DNA from: Pseudoxanthomonas spadix
GTDB taxonomy: Bacteria; Pseudomonadota; Gammaproteobacteria; Xanthomonadales; Xanthomonadaceae
Assembly: GCF_003703395.1 (NCBI RefSeq)
Contig: NZ_RDQN01000005.1
Location: 124,001 to 188,000, forward strand
Reading direction: 5' to 3'
DNA: 64,000 bases
The notes below the pieces were generated by a model that worked only from the letters and a program-made list of their open reading frames with translations, was not told the DNA's origin and searched no databases. How positions within the stretch are numbered: the stretch's first letter is position 1; each line of letters opens with the position of its first letter. A program made the translations under genes and the position numbers. This document shows, in pieces, positions 17,962 through 28,247 of this stretch.

Positions 17962-19061
17962 GCGTGCTGGTGCGCTATCTGGGCGATCTGGCCTGGCGCT
18001 TCCTGCGCAGCCTGGACTGGATCCTGTGCCTGGCCCTGGCGGGGGTGATGTGCTTTGGCCTGGCGGTGATGAAGAGCGCCGGCGGCACCCAGCTGGTGAT
18101 CGCCCAGGGCGTGCGCTTTGCGATCGGTGCCGGCGCGATGTGGGCGCTGTCGCGGGTGCAGGTGCCGCGCCTGCGTGGCTGGACGCCGACCATCTACGCG
18201 CTGTCGATGCTGCCGCTGCTGGCGGTGTTCGTGCTGGGGACCGGCAAGTACGGGCGCCAGTGGCTGGACCTGAAGGTCTTCTACCTGCAGCCGGCCGAGC
18301 TGCTCAAGATCACCCTGCCGATGATGATGGCCTGGTACCTGCATCGCATCGCGCTGCCGCCGCGGTTTGCCTCGGTGCTGGTGGCGGCGGCGATCATCGG
18401 CGTTCCCACCGCGCTGATCATGCTGCAGCCGGACTTCGGCACCGGCGTGCTGATCGCCGCGTCCGGTGCATTCGCGCTGCTGCTGGCCGGGCTGCCGTGG
18501 TGGTGGGTGGGCATCGGCGTGGCCGGCGTGGCCAGCGCCGCGCCGCTGTCCTGGTTTTTCCTGCTGCGGCCCTACCAGAAGGACCGCATCCTGATGTTCC
18601 TCAACCCGGAGGACGACGCCCTGGGCGCGGGCTGGAACATCATCCAGTCCAAGATCGCGATCGGTTCGGGCGGCCTGACCGGCAAGGGCTGGGGCCTGGG
18701 CAGCCAGTCGCACCTGAACTTCATTCCCGAGCAGACCACCGACTTCGCCTTCTCGGTGCTGAGCGAGGAGTTCGGCTGGATCGGGGTGGCCACGGTGCTG
18801 GCGCTGTACCTGGTGATCGTCGGGCGCTGCCTGTGGATCGCGATGGATGCGCGCGACACCTATTCGCGCGTGCTGGCCGGCTCGCTGGGGCTGGCGTTCT
18901 TCGTCTACGTGCTGGTCAACGGCGGCATGATCTCCGGGCTGCTGCCGGTGGTGGGCGTGCCGATGCCGCTGATGAGTTACGGCGGCACCTCGGCGGTGTC
19001 GCTGCTGGCCGGGCTGGGGCTGGTGATGGCGGTGCGCTCGCACCGCCCGGTGAACCGCTGA
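17958..19061 (+). CDS. rodA: Peptidoglycan glycosyltransferase RodA
   Basis: RodA is the SEDS-family glycan polymerase paired with PBP2. The 367-residue polytopic protein has about 10 helices and SEDS signatures: GTGKYGRQWLDL, FYLQPAELLKITLPMM, LIMLQPDFGTGVLI (with the catalytic Asp), GLGSQSHLNFIPEQTTDFAF and MPLMSYGGTSAVSLLAGLGL. It overlaps mrdA by four bases (ATGA), so the two are translationally coupled. A GC hairpin (about 19064-19081) follows the stop. Confidence 0.97.
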   Translation: MSVLVRYLGDLAWRFLRSLDWILCLALAGVMCFGLAVMKSAGGTQLVIAQGVRFAIGAGAMWALSRVQVPRLRGWTPTIYALSMLPLLAVFVLGTGKYGRQWLDLKVFYLQPAELLKITLPMMMAWYLHRIALPPRFASVLVAAAIIGVPTALIMLQPDFGTGVLIAASGAFALLLAGLPWWWVGIGVAGVASAAPLSWFFLLRPYQKDRILMFLNPEDDALGAGWNIIQSKIAIGSGGLTGKGWGLGSQSHLNFIPEQTTDFAFSVLSEEFGWIGVATVLALYLVIVGRCLWIAMDARDTYSRVLAGSLGLAFFVYVLVNGGMISGLLPVVGVPMPLMSYGGTSAVSLLAGLGLVMAVRSHRPVNR

Positions 19062-19174
19062 GGCGGCCCGCCGCCGGTGGCCTGCGAAAGAGGTGGTTGC
19101 ACATGAACAAGCGCGGCCAAGTGACTGACAAGTCAGGGTTCATTTCGGCGCGCTGCGTGCTAACCTCGCCGCCG

Positions 19175-20332
19175 ATGATCCGACGCGCGCTTGCCTGCCT
19201 GTTCACGCTTGGCCTGGTCGCCTGTGCGAGCCAGCCCAAGCCCTCGACCCCGCCGAAACAGACCGGCCAGCAGCCCGCGCGGCCGCCGCTGCCGGTGCCC
19301 GCGGCGAAGCCGGCCGAGACCGCGGTCGAGCAGCGCACCGATGCCGCCGTGCTGGACCTGACCCCGGTGCCATTCGAGATCGCGCGGGCCAACTTCATCG
19401 CCGACACCGCCGCGCGCTTCAACCTGGAGCCGGCCTGGATCGAGGCCATCCTGGCTCGTGCCCAGTGGCGCGAGGACACCATCAAGCTGATGTCCAGGCC
19501 GGCCGAGCGCACCATCGGCTGGAGCGAGTACCGCCCGCGCTTCATCACCGCATCGCGCATCGCCGCCGGGCAGAAATTCCTCGCCGCCCACCGCGCCGAA
19601 CTCACCCGCGTGCAGGACCGCACCGGGGTGCCGGCCGAGATCATCGTGGCCATCCTGGGCGTGGAAACCAGCTATGGCGGCTACACCGGCAAGACCCCGG
19701 TGGTCGATGCGCTGTACACGCTGGCGTTCCGCTACCCGCGCACCGGCGACCCGGCGCGGGCGCAGTACGAGGCCCGGCGCGAGCGGTTCTTCCGCGACGA
19801 ACTGGCCCAACTGCTGGTCCTGTCCAGGGAGCAGGATCTGGACCTGACCGCGCTCACCGGCAGCTACGCCGGGGCGATGGGCCTGGGCCAGTTCATGCCC
19901 TCCAGCTACCGCCAGTTCGGCGTGGACGGCGATGGCGATGGGCGCATCGACCTTTTGACCGACCTGGACGATGTCTTCTCCTCGGTGGCCCACTACTTCG
20001 TCAACAAGGGCGGCGCCTACGGCTGGAAGCGCGGCGGCCCGGTCGCAGTGCAGGCCACCCTGGCGCCGGGGCGCGAGCCGTTCGAGCCGCTGGACTGGAC
20101 GCCCACCTGGACCCTGTCCGAGCTGGCCACCCGTGGCTATACGCCGATGGCGCCGGTGCCGCAGGGCGAAACCGCCACGCCGGTGACCCTGGCGGCGGCC
20201 AACGGCCCGCAGTACTGGCTGGGTTTCCGCAATTACTACGCCATCACCCGCTACAACAACTCCAAGATGTACGCGATGGCCGTGTGGCAGCTTTCCGAAG
20301 CGATCGCCGGCCGGGCGCTGCCGCCGGCATGA
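19175..20332 (+). CDS. mltB: Membrane-bound lytic murein transglycosylase B
   Basis: MltB cleaves peptidoglycan glycan strands to 1,6-anhydro products at the outer membrane. The 385-residue product has a lipoprotein signal (IRRALACLFTLGLVAC, LVAC lipobox), a Pro/Ala linker and the SLT_2 fold. The catalytic Glu is in GVETSYGGYTGK (Glu164), followed by AGAMGLGQFMPSSYRQFGVDGDGDG and the C-terminal NYYAITRYNNSKMYAMAVWQL. I chose the ATG at 19175 over an upstream ATG (19103) because it starts the lipoprotein signal. The stop overlaps rlpA by four bases. Confidence 0.95.
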   Translation: MIRRALACLFTLGLVACASQPKPSTPPKQTGQQPARPPLPVPAAKPAETAVEQRTDAAVLDLTPVPFEIARANFIADTAARFNLEPAWIEAILARAQWREDTIKLMSRPAERTIGWSEYRPRFITASRIAAGQKFLAAHRAELTRVQDRTGVPAEIIVAILGVETSYGGYTGKTPVVDALYTLAFRYPRTGDPARAQYEARRERFFRDELAQLLVLSREQDLDLTALTGSYAGAMGLGQFMPSSYRQFGVDGDGDGRIDLLTDLDDVFSSVAHYFVNKGGAYGWKRGGPVAVQATLAPGREPFEPLDWTPTWTLSELATRGYTPMAPVPQGETATPVTLAAANGPQYWLGFRNYYAITRYNNSKMYAMAVWQLSEAIAGRALPPA

Positions 20333-21711
20333 GGAGTTGGCTGCTCCTGCTGGTGGTGGTGACGCTGGCTGCGTGCAGCAGCGCGCCACGCAGGGGGTCA
20401 GGTCCGGGCGATGCCCTGATATCGGCAGCGAACGGCGCGCGGGGGCCGGCCGCGGCCGGATGCCACGGCCGCTATGCACCGGCCCGGGAAGACCTGTCCA
20501 CCCGCGGCGACTACACCGCCGGCGGCCTGTACAAGCCCGGCGTGTCCGACAGCACCCCTGCCGAGGTGCCGGACGTGGACTGCATCGCCGAGCCGAGGAT
20601 CGCGGCCGAACCGCCGTCGGCCCACGGCAATCGCTCGCCGTACTCGGTGCTGGGCAAGGACTACAGGGTCCTGGACACGGCGGCCGATTACGACGAGACC
20701 GGCCTGGCGTCGTACTACGGGCAGAAGTTCCATGGCCGCAAGACCTCCAACCACGAGGTCTATGACATGTACCAGTTCACCGCCGCGCACAAGACCCTGC
20801 CGCTGCCCAGCTTCGCCCTGGTGACCAACCTGGACAACGGCAGGGACGTGATCGTGCGCATCAACGACCGCGGCCCGTTCCACGAGGGCCGGGTGATCGA
20901 CCTGAGTTACGCCGCAGCGGTCAAGCTGGGCATCACCGGCCGCGGGACCGGTCGGGTCCAGGTCAGGGCGCTGCATCCGGACGATCCCAAGCTGCCGGCG
21001 CTGCTGGCCGCCCGCGGGCGGGGCGCCGGCGCGGTTGCCACCACCGTGGCCACCGGCGTGCCGACCACCATCGCCACCGGCAGGCCGGCCGCGGTCGGGC
21101 TTTCGGGCATGGACCAGCTGGTCGGCGGCCTGCCGGCGCGCGCGCAGGGCGCCAGCGCCGCGGCCGTGGCGCCCACGCCCGCCACGCCTGTGGCCAGGCC
21201 AGCGGTCGCTGCGGCCAAGGCCGCGCCCAGCGACCCCTCGCTGCGTTACCACGTCATTCCCAACACCGGGGAGCCGGCCAGCGCCGATCGCTTCCAGGCC
21301 TGGATGCAGGCCCAGGGCGTGCATGTGGCCACCGGCAGGCCCGGTATCCCGGCGGCCGCGCCGGTGCGGCCCAGCGCCACGCCCGCCGCGCCGGCCGCGC
21401 GCCAGGTCGCCGTGGCCTCGGCCAGCCCGGTTGCTGCCAGCGCGGGCCAAGACCACCGCCCCAGCTACAGCGAAACGGCCATGGCCGTGCTGCTGCAGGT
21501 GGCCAGCTTCGCCAGCCGCGACAATGCGGAAAAGACCGTGGCCAAGCTGGTCGCGGCCGGGATTCCCACCGCTTCGCTCAGCGATGTGATCGCCGGCGGC
21601 CGCACCCTGTGGCGCGTGCGGGTCGGTGCGGCGGACAATGCCGGGGCTGACGCGCTGGCTGCGCGCATCGCCGGCCTGGGCTTCTCGCGCCCGCAGGTCG
21701 TGCGCGAGTGA
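20329..21711 (+). CDS. rlpA: Septal-ring lytic transglycosylase RlpA-like lipoprotein with SPOR domain
   Basis: RlpA is an outer membrane lipoprotein that digests denuded glycan strands and localises through its SPOR domain. The 460-residue product has a lipobox (VVVTLAAC), the double-psi barrel with DETGLASYYGQKFHGRKTSNHEVYDMYQFTAAHKTLP-type sequence (about residues 120-155), IVRINDRGPFHEGRVIDLSYAAA, a long Ala/Pro/Thr-rich linker (about 225-380) and a C-terminal SPOR domain (about 385-460, LLQVASFASRDNAEKTVAKL). It overlaps mltB (ATGA). The linker is longer than usual. Confidence 0.94.
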   Translation: MRSWLLLLVVVTLAACSSAPRRGSGPGDALISAANGARGPAAAGCHGRYAPAREDLSTRGDYTAGGLYKPGVSDSTPAEVPDVDCIAEPRIAAEPPSAHGNRSPYSVLGKDYRVLDTAADYDETGLASYYGQKFHGRKTSNHEVYDMYQFTAAHKTLPLPSFALVTNLDNGRDVIVRINDRGPFHEGRVIDLSYAAAVKLGITGRGTGRVQVRALHPDDPKLPALLAARGRGAGAVATTVATGVPTTIATGRPAAVGLSGMDQLVGGLPARAQGASAAAVAPTPATPVARPAVAAAKAAPSDPSLRYHVIPNTGEPASADRFQAWMQAQGVHVATGRPGIPAAAPVRPSATPAAPAARQVAVASASPVAASAGQDHRPSYSETAMAVLLQVASFASRDNAEKTVAKLVAAGIPTASLSDVIAGGRTLWRVRVGAADNAGADALAARIAGLGFSRPQVVRE

Positions 21712-21756
21712 AGCCACGCACGCAGGCCACGGTCGGTGGCCTGCCGCGGCGCCTTC

Positions 21757-21784
21757 TTCAATCCAACAAGTTCAATCCAACAAG
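21757..21784. repeat. 14-bp tandem duplication before dacC
   Basis: TTCAATCCAACAAG occurs twice in direct succession (21757-21770 and 21771-21784) just upstream of the dacC ribosome-binding site (TGGGAG at 21791). It may have arisen by replication slippage. Confidence 0.9.
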
Positions 21785-21805
21785 ATTTCCTGGGAGTTTT
21801 TCTCG

Positions 21806-22999
21806 ATGAAGTTCCGTTTTGCCTTCGCCGCCCTGGCGGCCGTCGCCCTTGGCGCGGCCCTTGCCCAGACGCCGCCTGACCCCACCACCACGCCGCCGCC
21901 GCAAGTGCAGATCCCCGACGCGCCGGCCCCGGCGGTGGCCAAGGCCTGGATCGTCATGGACGCGGCCAGCGGCCAGGTCCTGGCCGGCCAGAACATCCAC
22001 GAGCACCTGGCCCCGGCCAGCATGACCAAGGTGATGACCTCCTACGTGCTGGCCGCCGAGCTGAAGAACGGCAAGATCAGCCGCGACGACCAGGTGATGA
22101 TGAGCGAGCGCGCCTGGCGCGAGGGCGGCGCCGGCACTGACGGCAGCTACAGCGGCTTCCCGGTCAACCAGACCGCGCGCCTGGAAGACATGGAAAAAGG
22201 CATGGTGGTGCAGTCGGGCAACGATGCGGCCATCGCCCTGGCCGAGCACGCCGCCGGCAGTCAGGAAGCCTTCGTCCAGTTGATGAACGCCCATGCCCAG
22301 CGCCTGGGCATGAAGGACAGCCACTTTGTCGACGTGCACGGCCTGGCCGCCGACGGCCACTATTCCAGTGCCTACGACATGGCCCTGCTCGGGCGCGCAC
22401 TGATCCGCGACTATCCGGAGACCTACGCGTACAACAAGATCCGCGAGTTGACCGTCAGCGGCATCACCCAGCCCAACCGCAACCTGCTGCTGTGGCGCGA
22501 TCCCAGCGTGGACGGGATCAAGACCGGGCATACCTCGCAGGCCGGCTACTGCATCATGAATTCGGCCAAACGCGGTGACCAGCGCCTGATCAGCGTGATC
22601 ATGGGCGATGTGTCCGAGAAGCAGCGCGCCGATGATTCGCTGGCCCTGCTCAACTGGGGCTTCCGTTTCTTCGAAACCCATCGTCTGTACGAGCCGGGCA
22701 AGGCCCTGGCCACGCAGAAGGTCTGGAAGGGCGCCAGCCGGCAGGTCCAGCTGGGCGTGGCTGCGCCGCTGCTGGTCGGCGTGCCGCGCGGCAAGTACGA
22801 GCAGCTCAAGCCGTCCATGGACGTGCCCAGGCAGCTGGTGGCACCGATCAGCAAGGGCCAGCAGATCGGCACGGTCAAGGTGAACCTGGACGGCAAGACC
22901 ATCGCCCAGGCGCCGCTGGTGGCGATCGAGGGCGTGGAGGAAGGCGGCTTCTTCCGCCGCCTGTGGGATGCGTTGTGGATGTGGTGGGAATCGGTCTGA
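21806..22999 (+). CDS. dacC: D-alanyl-D-alanine carboxypeptidase (PBP5/6-type)
   Basis: A low-molecular-mass PBP that trims the terminal D-Ala from peptidoglycan pentapeptides. The 397-residue product has a signal peptide (cut after ALA, before QTPPDP) and motifs SMTK (catalytic Ser72, Lys75), SGN (137-139) and KTG (239-241). It has a C-terminal beta domain (about 285-375) and ends in an amphipathic helix (FFRRLWDALWMWWESV) that anchors the protein to the outer face of the inner membrane. It lies 94 bp after rlpA on the same strand, with TGGGAG before the ATG. Confidence 0.96.
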   Translation: MKFRFAFAALAAVALGAALAQTPPDPTTTPPPQVQIPDAPAPAVAKAWIVMDAASGQVLAGQNIHEHLAPASMTKVMTSYVLAAELKNGKISRDDQVMMSERAWREGGAGTDGSYSGFPVNQTARLEDMEKGMVVQSGNDAAIALAEHAAGSQEAFVQLMNAHAQRLGMKDSHFVDVHGLAADGHYSSAYDMALLGRALIRDYPETYAYNKIRELTVSGITQPNRNLLLWRDPSVDGIKTGHTSQAGYCIMNSAKRGDQRLISVIMGDVSEKQRADDSLALLNWGFRFFETHRLYEPGKALATQKVWKGASRQVQLGVAAPLLVGVPRGKYEQLKPSMDVPRQLVAPISKGQQIGTVKVNLDGKTIAQAPLVAIEGVEEGGFFRRLWDALWMWWESV

Positions 23000-23173
23000 C
23001 CGCGCAATGCCGGTTCCGTCGTTCGGGTCATCAGTAAAAGGTGTCGCGAGGAGCTGATTCTCCGGCAAACTTTGCTTATCATCCGTTCAGGCCCACGCGC
23101 TGCGCGGGCCTTGCGATCTGGGAAGGCGCCCGTTCGCGGGGGTCTGGTCATTCCACAAATTATGTAGGGAAAC

Positions 23174-24163
23174 ATGATGAAGAACTGGATTTCGCGCCCG
23201 GCGGCCCTCGCTCTGAGCGCCGCGCTGATCACTTCCACGGTCAGTGCGCCCGCATCGGCAGGCCTCAAGGACATGTTCAAGAAGGAAGGCACCGCCCAGG
23301 AGCAGCGCAAGGAAGGGGTCGCCCAGATCCCGACATGCGCCAAGCCGCTGGGCAGCATCTCGGTGTTCGAGCCGGAAGACGCGGTGAACTGGTGGACCGG
23401 CCAGCAGCTGCCGGCGCCGTCCAAGCTGATCAAGGTGTTGGTCAACAAGTCGCGCTGCTTCACCCTGGTCGATCGTGGCGCCGGCATGGCCGCAGCCCAG
23501 TACGAGCGTGAGCTGGCCTCCAGCGGCGACCTGCGCGCCCAGTCCAACATCGGCAAGGGCCAGATCAAGGCCGCCGACTACGTGATGGTGCCGGACCTGA
23601 TCGGCCAGAACAGCAACGCTGGCGGCAATGCACTGGGCGGGCTGGTGGGCGGCCTGATCGGCGGCCGGGCCGGGGCGCTGGCCAGTGGCATCACCTTGAA
23701 GAGCAAGACCGCTGATGTGGTCCTGACCGTGACCGACGTGCGCTCTTCCGAGCAGGTGGCCATGGCCGAGGGCAACGCAAAGAAGAACGATATCGGCTGG
23801 GGCGCCGGTGGCGGCCTGTTCGGCGGCGGTGGCTTCGGCGCGGCCGGTGTCGGCGGCTACGCCAATACCGAAATCGGCCAGGTCATCACCCTGGCCTACC
23901 TGCAGGCCTATACCGATATCGTGACCCAGCTGGGTGGCCTGCCCGAAAATGCCTCGGCAGCCAACGTCAAGCAGGCCTTCAGTGTGACCCGTCCTGGACG
24001 TCTGCTGGCCTCGGCCAAGGGCACTGGCGGCGCGGTGCGTGAGCTGGAGACGGGCATGATGGTGTATCCGACCGGAGTCAAGGACGGCACGATGTTCGAG
24101 GTCGAGGACGAGCTGGGCAACACGGGCTGGGTTTCCTCGAACATGATCCAGCTGGCCAGATAA
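23174..24163 (+). CDS. CsgG/curli-production-assembly-like secreted protein with SH3-like C-terminus
   Basis: A 329-residue exported protein (signal peptide cut after ASA) whose middle region follows the CsgG/FlgO-like pattern: KLIKVLVNKSRCFTLVDRGAGMAAAQYERELASSG, then ADYVMVPDLIGQ and a Gly-rich GGNALGGLVGGLIGGRAGAL loop, then TADVVLTVTDVRSSEQVAMAEG. The C-terminal ~60 residues (YPTGVKDGTMFEVEDELGNTGWVSSNMIQLAR) look like an SH3-type module. There is no lipobox and no curli gene nearby. Two adjacent ATGs (23174, 23177) are possible starts behind GTAGGGA. The role is unknown; envelope assembly is likely. Confidence 0.78.
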   Translation: MMKNWISRPAALALSAALITSTVSAPASAGLKDMFKKEGTAQEQRKEGVAQIPTCAKPLGSISVFEPEDAVNWWTGQQLPAPSKLIKVLVNKSRCFTLVDRGAGMAAAQYERELASSGDLRAQSNIGKGQIKAADYVMVPDLIGQNSNAGGNALGGLVGGLIGGRAGALASGITLKSKTADVVLTVTDVRSSEQVAMAEGNAKKNDIGWGAGGGLFGGGGFGAAGVGGYANTEIGQVITLAYLQAYTDIVTQLGGLPENASAANVKQAFSVTRPGRLLASAKGTGGAVRELETGMMVYPTGVKDGTMFEVEDELGNTGWVSSNMIQLAR

Positions 24164-24192
24164 GCCGCAGACCCCGCATGCAGCGGGTATCA

Positions 24193-24214
24193 GGAGGCCG
24201 CCAGGGCGGCCTCC
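24193..24214 (+). terminator. GC hairpin after the CsgG-like gene
   Basis: GGAGGCCGCC and GGCGGCCTCC are perfect inverted 10-bp arms separated by two bases, 29 bp past the stop. No T-run follows, so it may be a factor-assisted terminator or an mRNA-stabilising hairpin. Confidence 0.5.
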
Positions 24215-24275
24215 GCTCGCTTGGGGCCGGCGCCCATGGCTTGGGTTCGGCCGATGCCGGCCCGATAATCGGGGC

Positions 24276-24554
24276 ATGAAGATCTCCTCCGACAATCCGG
24301 AACACGGCTTCCAGTTCCCCGGCACCTTCGAGCTCAGCGCCATGGGCACGGCCGGGGTCGAACTGGAACGCGAACTCCCGCGCCTGCTTGTCGCTGCCGG
24401 CATCCAGGTGCTGGAGGAGCACGTAAGCTGGAAGCACTCGTCCAACGGCAAGTACGTCTCGGTGCGCATCGCCTTCTACGCTGAAGATCGCGCGCGCTAC
24501 GACGCCGCCCACCAGGCGCTGCGCGATCACCCGGAAGTGAAGTGGACGCTGTAG
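24276..24554 (+). CDS. ybeD: YbeD/UPF0250 family protein
   Basis: A 92-residue ACT-like alpha/beta protein of the YbeD (DUF493) family, encoded next to lipB in many gammaproteobacteria. The family pattern is clear: [13 protein letters not shown] at the N-terminus, [24 protein letters not shown] in the middle and DHPEVKWTL at the end. Its role is unproven; genetic linkage suggests lipoate metabolism or regulation. lipB starts inside its last codons. Confidence 0.93.
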   Translation: MKISSDNPEHGFQFPGTFELSAMGTAGVELERELPRLLVAAGIQVLEEHVSWKHSSNGKYVSVRIAFYAEDRARYDAAHQALRDHPEVKWTL

Positions 24555-25258
24555 CCGCGGGCGCCTGCGGTCCCTCGGCGCAGGCCGATGCGGCCATCGC
24601 CTTGCGCGCGCCGCTGCCGGCGGAGGTGTACGACCTGGGGCGCCAGCCGTATGAACCGGTGTGGCGCGCGATGCAGGCCTTCACCGATGCGCGCGATGAG
24701 GCCACGCCCGACGCGCTGTGGGTGGTCGAACACGATCCGGTGTTCACCCTGGGCCAGGCCGGCAAGCCCGAGCACGTACTGGCGCCGGGCGACATCCCGG
24801 TCCTCCACGTCGACCGCGGCGGCCAGGTGACCTATCACGGCCCCGGCCAGCTGGTGGTGTATCCGCTGCTGGACCTCAAGCGCCTGCAGATCGGCGTGCG
24901 CGATTACGTGTGCCGGATCGAGCAGGCCATCATCGACACCTGCGCCGAATGGAACATCCAGGCCGAGCGCAAGGAGGGTGCGCCCGGGGTGTACGTGGCC
25001 GGCGCCAAGATCGGCGCGCTCGGCATCCGCGTGCGTCGCGGCTGCACCTTCCATGGCCTGAGCTTCAACATCGCCATGGACCTGGAGCCGTTCCAGCGCA
25101 TCAACCCCTGCGGCTACCAGGGCCTGCAGACCATCGCCCTGGCCGACCTGGGCGGACCGGCCTCGATGGAGACGGTCAAGGCGGTGCTGCTGGAAAGGAT
25201 CGCGGTGTTGTTCGGGCTTGCGTTGCAGGCCGGCGCGGAACTCCCTGTGCTGGGCTGA
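24542..25258 (+). CDS. lipB: Octanoyl-ACP:protein N-octanoyltransferase LipB
   Basis: LipB transfers octanoate from acyl carrier protein to lipoyl domains, the first step of lipoate synthesis. The 238-residue product has [16 protein letters not shown], the substrate motif [18 protein letters not shown], catalytic Lys156 ([10 protein letters not shown]) and catalytic Cys190 ([11 protein letters not shown]). The GTG start overlaps the end of ybeD by 13 bp; a shorter start inside the first 25 residues is possible, since [16 protein letters not shown] is not conserved. lipA is not in the window. Confidence 0.95.
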   Translation: MDAVAAGACGPSAQADAAIALRAPLPAEVYDLGRQPYEPVWRAMQAFTDARDEATPDALWVVEHDPVFTLGQAGKPEHVLAPGDIPVLHVDRGGQVTYHGPGQLVVYPLLDLKRLQIGVRDYVCRIEQAIIDTCAEWNIQAERKEGAPGVYVAGAKIGALGIRVRRGCTFHGLSFNIAMDLEPFQRINPCGYQGLQTIALADLGGPASMETVKAVLLERIAVLFGLALQAGAELPVLG

Positions 25259-25325
25259 GCCGCGCCCTGTGGGAGCAACTGTCTGCTCGGACGCCAGCGA
25301 TGCGGCCGTGGGAGCACTGTCCTGG

Positions 25326-25393
25326 GTGGGAGCCGCCACGGCGGCGATGTGGCTTTGCCTGGAAGTTTTCATCGCCGCCGTGGCCGCTCCCAC
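25326..25393. repeat. REP-type inverted repeat (GTGGGAGC family)
   Basis: The left arm GTGGGAGCCGCCACGGCGG (25326-25344, continuing GCGATG) and the right arm ending CCGCTCCCAC (25370-25393) match at 23 of 24 positions as an inverted pair around a 20-nt loop. Two degenerate GTGGGAGCA half-units lie just upstream (about 25269 and 25309). A second copy of this family is at 53740-53806. Such REP pairs are typically mobilised by RAYT transposases; none is present here. Confidence 0.85.
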
Positions 25394-25439
25394 GACACGC
25401 CCGGCCAGGAAGGCATTCGGCCATGCGACACTGTGCGCC

Positions 25440-28232
25440 ATGGCCTTCGATCCCGATGCCTTGGTGGCGCGCGCGCTGTCGACCCTGCCGCCGGCGCTGG
25501 TCGACGCCGCCGATCCGGCCCTGCATGCCGCGCTCGAAAAACTGGTACTGGCCAGCGACTTCGCCTTGCAGGTGCTGCGTCGCCAGCCCGAACTGGTGAA
25601 GCACTTCCAGCGCGATGCGTCCGTACCGCTGCCCTTGCCGGTGCTGCCGGCGAAAGCGCCCGAACAATGGCCTGCGCTGCTGCGCCGCTACCGCAGCGCC
25701 GAGTCCACTCGTCTGGTATGGCGCGACGTGGTCGATGGCGCGGACGTGGACGAGATCCTGGCCGGCAGCACGCGCCTGGCCGAAACCTGCCTGCAACGCG
25801 GCCTTGCGGCGCTGGAAGGCGAGTTCATCGCCCGCCACGGGCAGGTCCGCGATGCCCAGGGCCAGCCCGTGCGGCTGGTGGTGTTCGGCCTGGGCAAGCT
25901 GGGCGGGGGCGAGCTGAACTTCTCCTCCGACGTGGACCTGGTCTACGCCTATGCCAGTGGCGGCCAGTCCGATGGCCCGCGTCCGCTGGCCGCCGAGGAA
26001 TACTTCGCGCGCCTGGGCCAGCGCCTGGCGCGGCTGCTGGATGAAACCACGGCCGAGGGTTTCTGCCATCGCGTCGACCTGCGCCTGCGCCCGTACGGCA
26101 ACGCCGGGCGGGTGGCCCTGTCCTTGGCCGGGATGGAGCGTTATTTCCAGACCGAAGGCCGCGACTGGGAGCGCTACGCCTGGCTCAAGGCGCGCGCGGT
26201 GGCCGGCGACATCGCCGCCGGCGAGGCCTGGCTGCAGACGCTGCGGCCGTTCGTCTACCGGCGGTATCTGGATTTCACCGCGCTCGATGGCCTGCGCGCG
26301 ATGAAGGCGATGATCACCGCCGAAGTCGCGCGGCGCGAGCTGGCCGATGACATCAAGCGCGGCGCCGGCGGCATCCGCGAGATCGAGTTCCTGGTCCAGG
26401 CGCTGCAGCTGGTGCACGGCGGCCGCGATCCGCGCCTGCGCCAGCGCAGCCTGCGCGCGGCCCTGGACGCACTGGTGCAGGCGCGGTTGCTGGAGCCTGC
26501 GCTGGCCGAGGGCTTGCGCGCCGCCTATCGGTTCCTGCGGCTGCTGGAAAACCGCCTGCAGATGCTGCGCGATGCGCAGACCCACACCCTGCCGGACAAC
26601 GCCGGCGATGCGCTGCGCATCGCGCTGTCGCTGGGCTACCCCGATGTGGCCCAGCTGCGCGCGGCCGTGCAGGCGCAGCGGGCGGTGGTGTCGGCTGCGT
26701 TCGCGCCGCTGATGGCCGCGCCGGCGCAGGCGCACGACCCGGACGCGCTGGCCCCGTACCGGCGCATGCTCGATGGCGAGGAGGCGCAGGCCGCGCTGGC
26801 CAGGGCCGGGTTCCACGATGCTGCCCAGGCCGATACATGGCTGCGTGATTTCCTCAAGGCCCCTGGCGTGGCCGCCCTGTCGGACGTGGCGCGCGCGCGT
26901 CTGGACCGGGTGCTGCCGGCGGTGCTGCAGGCCGCGGCGGCCTGCGGCCAGCCCGACGCCGCGCTGCAGCGCAGCCTGGCCTTGCTGCAGTCGATCCTGC
27001 GCCGGGCCAGCTACCTGGCGCTGCTGGACGAGGCGCCGGGCGCGCTGACGCGGCTGGTCGATGTGGTCGCGCGCAGCGCCTGGATGGCCGAGCGCGTGGC
27101 CCAATACCCGCTGCTGCTGGACGAACTGCTGGACGCGCGCGCGGCCGGGCCTTTGCCCGATCGCCAGGCGCTGGATGCGGCCTGCGCGGCGGCCTTGAAC
27201 GAAGCCGACCCCGAGCTGGCCCTGCGCCGGCTCAACGAGACCCGGCTGGCGTTCGGCTTCCGCATCGCCCTGGCCGCGCTGGACGTGCGCCAGCCGCCGG
27301 CCGATTCGGCGCGCCAGCTGGCGTGGCTGGCCGATGCGGTGTGCGCGGCGGTGCTGCGCATGGCGCACAGCGCGGTCCAGGCCGCGCACGGCCGGGTCGC
27401 CGGCGGCGAGTTTGCCCTGATCGGTTACGGCAGCCTGGGCGGGGAGGAAATGGGCTTCGGTTCGGACCTGGACCTGGTGTTCCTGTTCCGCGCCCCGGCC
27501 GGCGCGGCATCCGACGGCCCGCGGCCGCTGGATGCCGCGCGCTGGCACCTGCGCCTTGCGCAGAAGGTGGTGGCGCTGCTGGAAACCATGACCGGCGCCG
27601 GGCGCCTGTATGCGGTGGACGTGCGCCTGCGTCCGGACGGCGCCAAGGGCCTGCTGGTGTCCTCGCTGGACAGCTACGCCGACTACCAGCGCCATCGCGC
27701 CTGGACCTGGGAACACCAGGCGCTGGTGCGCGCGCGCGGGGTCGCCGGTGACGATGGCCTGCTGGACGCCTTCGAGCGCATCCGCGCCGACACTCTGGCC
27801 ACGCCGCGCGAGCCGACCAGGCTGCGCCAGGACGTGCTGCACATGAGGGCCCGCATGCGCGCCGAACTGGACCGCAGCAGCGCCGAACGCTTCGACCTCA
27901 AGCAGGGCGCCGGCGGCCTGGTCGACCTGGAATTCCTGCTGCAGGCGCTGGTGCTGGAACATGCCGCGCGCATTCCCGAACTGATCACCCCGGAGAACAC
28001 GCGCGCACTGCTGCAGGCCATGGCCGAGCACCAGGTGCTGTCCGCCGACACCGCCGCCGGTCTGGTCCAGGCACATGCCACGCTGCTGGCCGCCAGCCTG
28101 TCGTGCACGCTGGACCAGCGGCCGCGCCTGAGCGCACCGACCCCGGCGATCGAGCAGGCACGCGCGCAGATCAGCGCAGCGTGCCGGGACCATGGCCTGG
28201 ATTTTCCGCAAGGGCGCGCCGGGCCGCGCTGA
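25440..28232 (+). CDS. glnE: Bifunctional glutamine synthetase adenylyltransferase/deadenylase
   Basis: GlnE controls glutamine synthetase by adenylylating and deadenylylating a tyrosine in response to PII and glutamine. The 930-residue protein is full length and has two nucleotidyltransferase domains: the first with [18 protein letters not shown] (about residues 150-168), the second with [19 protein letters not shown] (about 660-678). Each is followed by a family helical domain ([35 protein letters not shown]). I chose the ATG at 25440 ([13 protein letters not shown]), after the REP element; the frame is open upstream through the repeat. A huge minus-strand frame here is a GC shadow. Confidence 0.97.
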   Translation: MAFDPDALVARALSTLPPALVDAADPALHAALEKLVLASDFALQVLRRQPELVKHFQRDASVPLPLPVLPAKAPEQWPALLRRYRSAESTRLVWRDVVDGADVDEILAGSTRLAETCLQRGLAALEGEFIARHGQVRDAQGQPVRLVVFGLGKLGGGELNFSSDVDLVYAYASGGQSDGPRPLAAEEYFARLGQRLARLLDETTAEGFCHRVDLRLRPYGNAGRVALSLAGMERYFQTEGRDWERYAWLKARAVAGDIAAGEAWLQTLRPFVYRRYLDFTALDGLRAMKAMITAEVARRELADDIKRGAGGIREIEFLVQALQLVHGGRDPRLRQRSLRAALDALVQARLLEPALAEGLRAAYRFLRLLENRLQMLRDAQTHTLPDNAGDALRIALSLGYPDVAQLRAAVQAQRAVVSAAFAPLMAAPAQAHDPDALAPYRRMLDGEEAQAALARAGFHDAAQADTWLRDFLKAPGVAALSDVARARLDRVLPAVLQAAAACGQPDAALQRSLALLQSILRRASYLALLDEAPGALTRLVDVVARSAWMAERVAQYPLLLDELLDARAAGPLPDRQALDAACAAALNEADPELALRRLNETRLAFGFRIALAALDVRQPPADSARQLAWLADAVCAAVLRMAHSAVQAAHGRVAGGEFALIGYGSLGGEEMGFGSDLDLVFLFRAPAGAASDGPRPLDAARWHLRLAQKVVALLETMTGAGRLYAVDVRLRPDGAKGLLVSSLDSYADYQRHRAWTWEHQALVRARGVAGDDGLLDAFERIRADTLATPREPTRLRQDVLHMRARMRAELDRSSAERFDLKQGAGGLVDLEFLLQALVLEHAARIPELITPENTRALLQAMAEHQVLSADTAAGLVQAHATLLAASLSCTLDQRPRLSAPTPAIEQARAQISAACRDHGLDFPQGRAGPR

Positions 28233-28247
28233 TCGCGCAAGTCCGAG

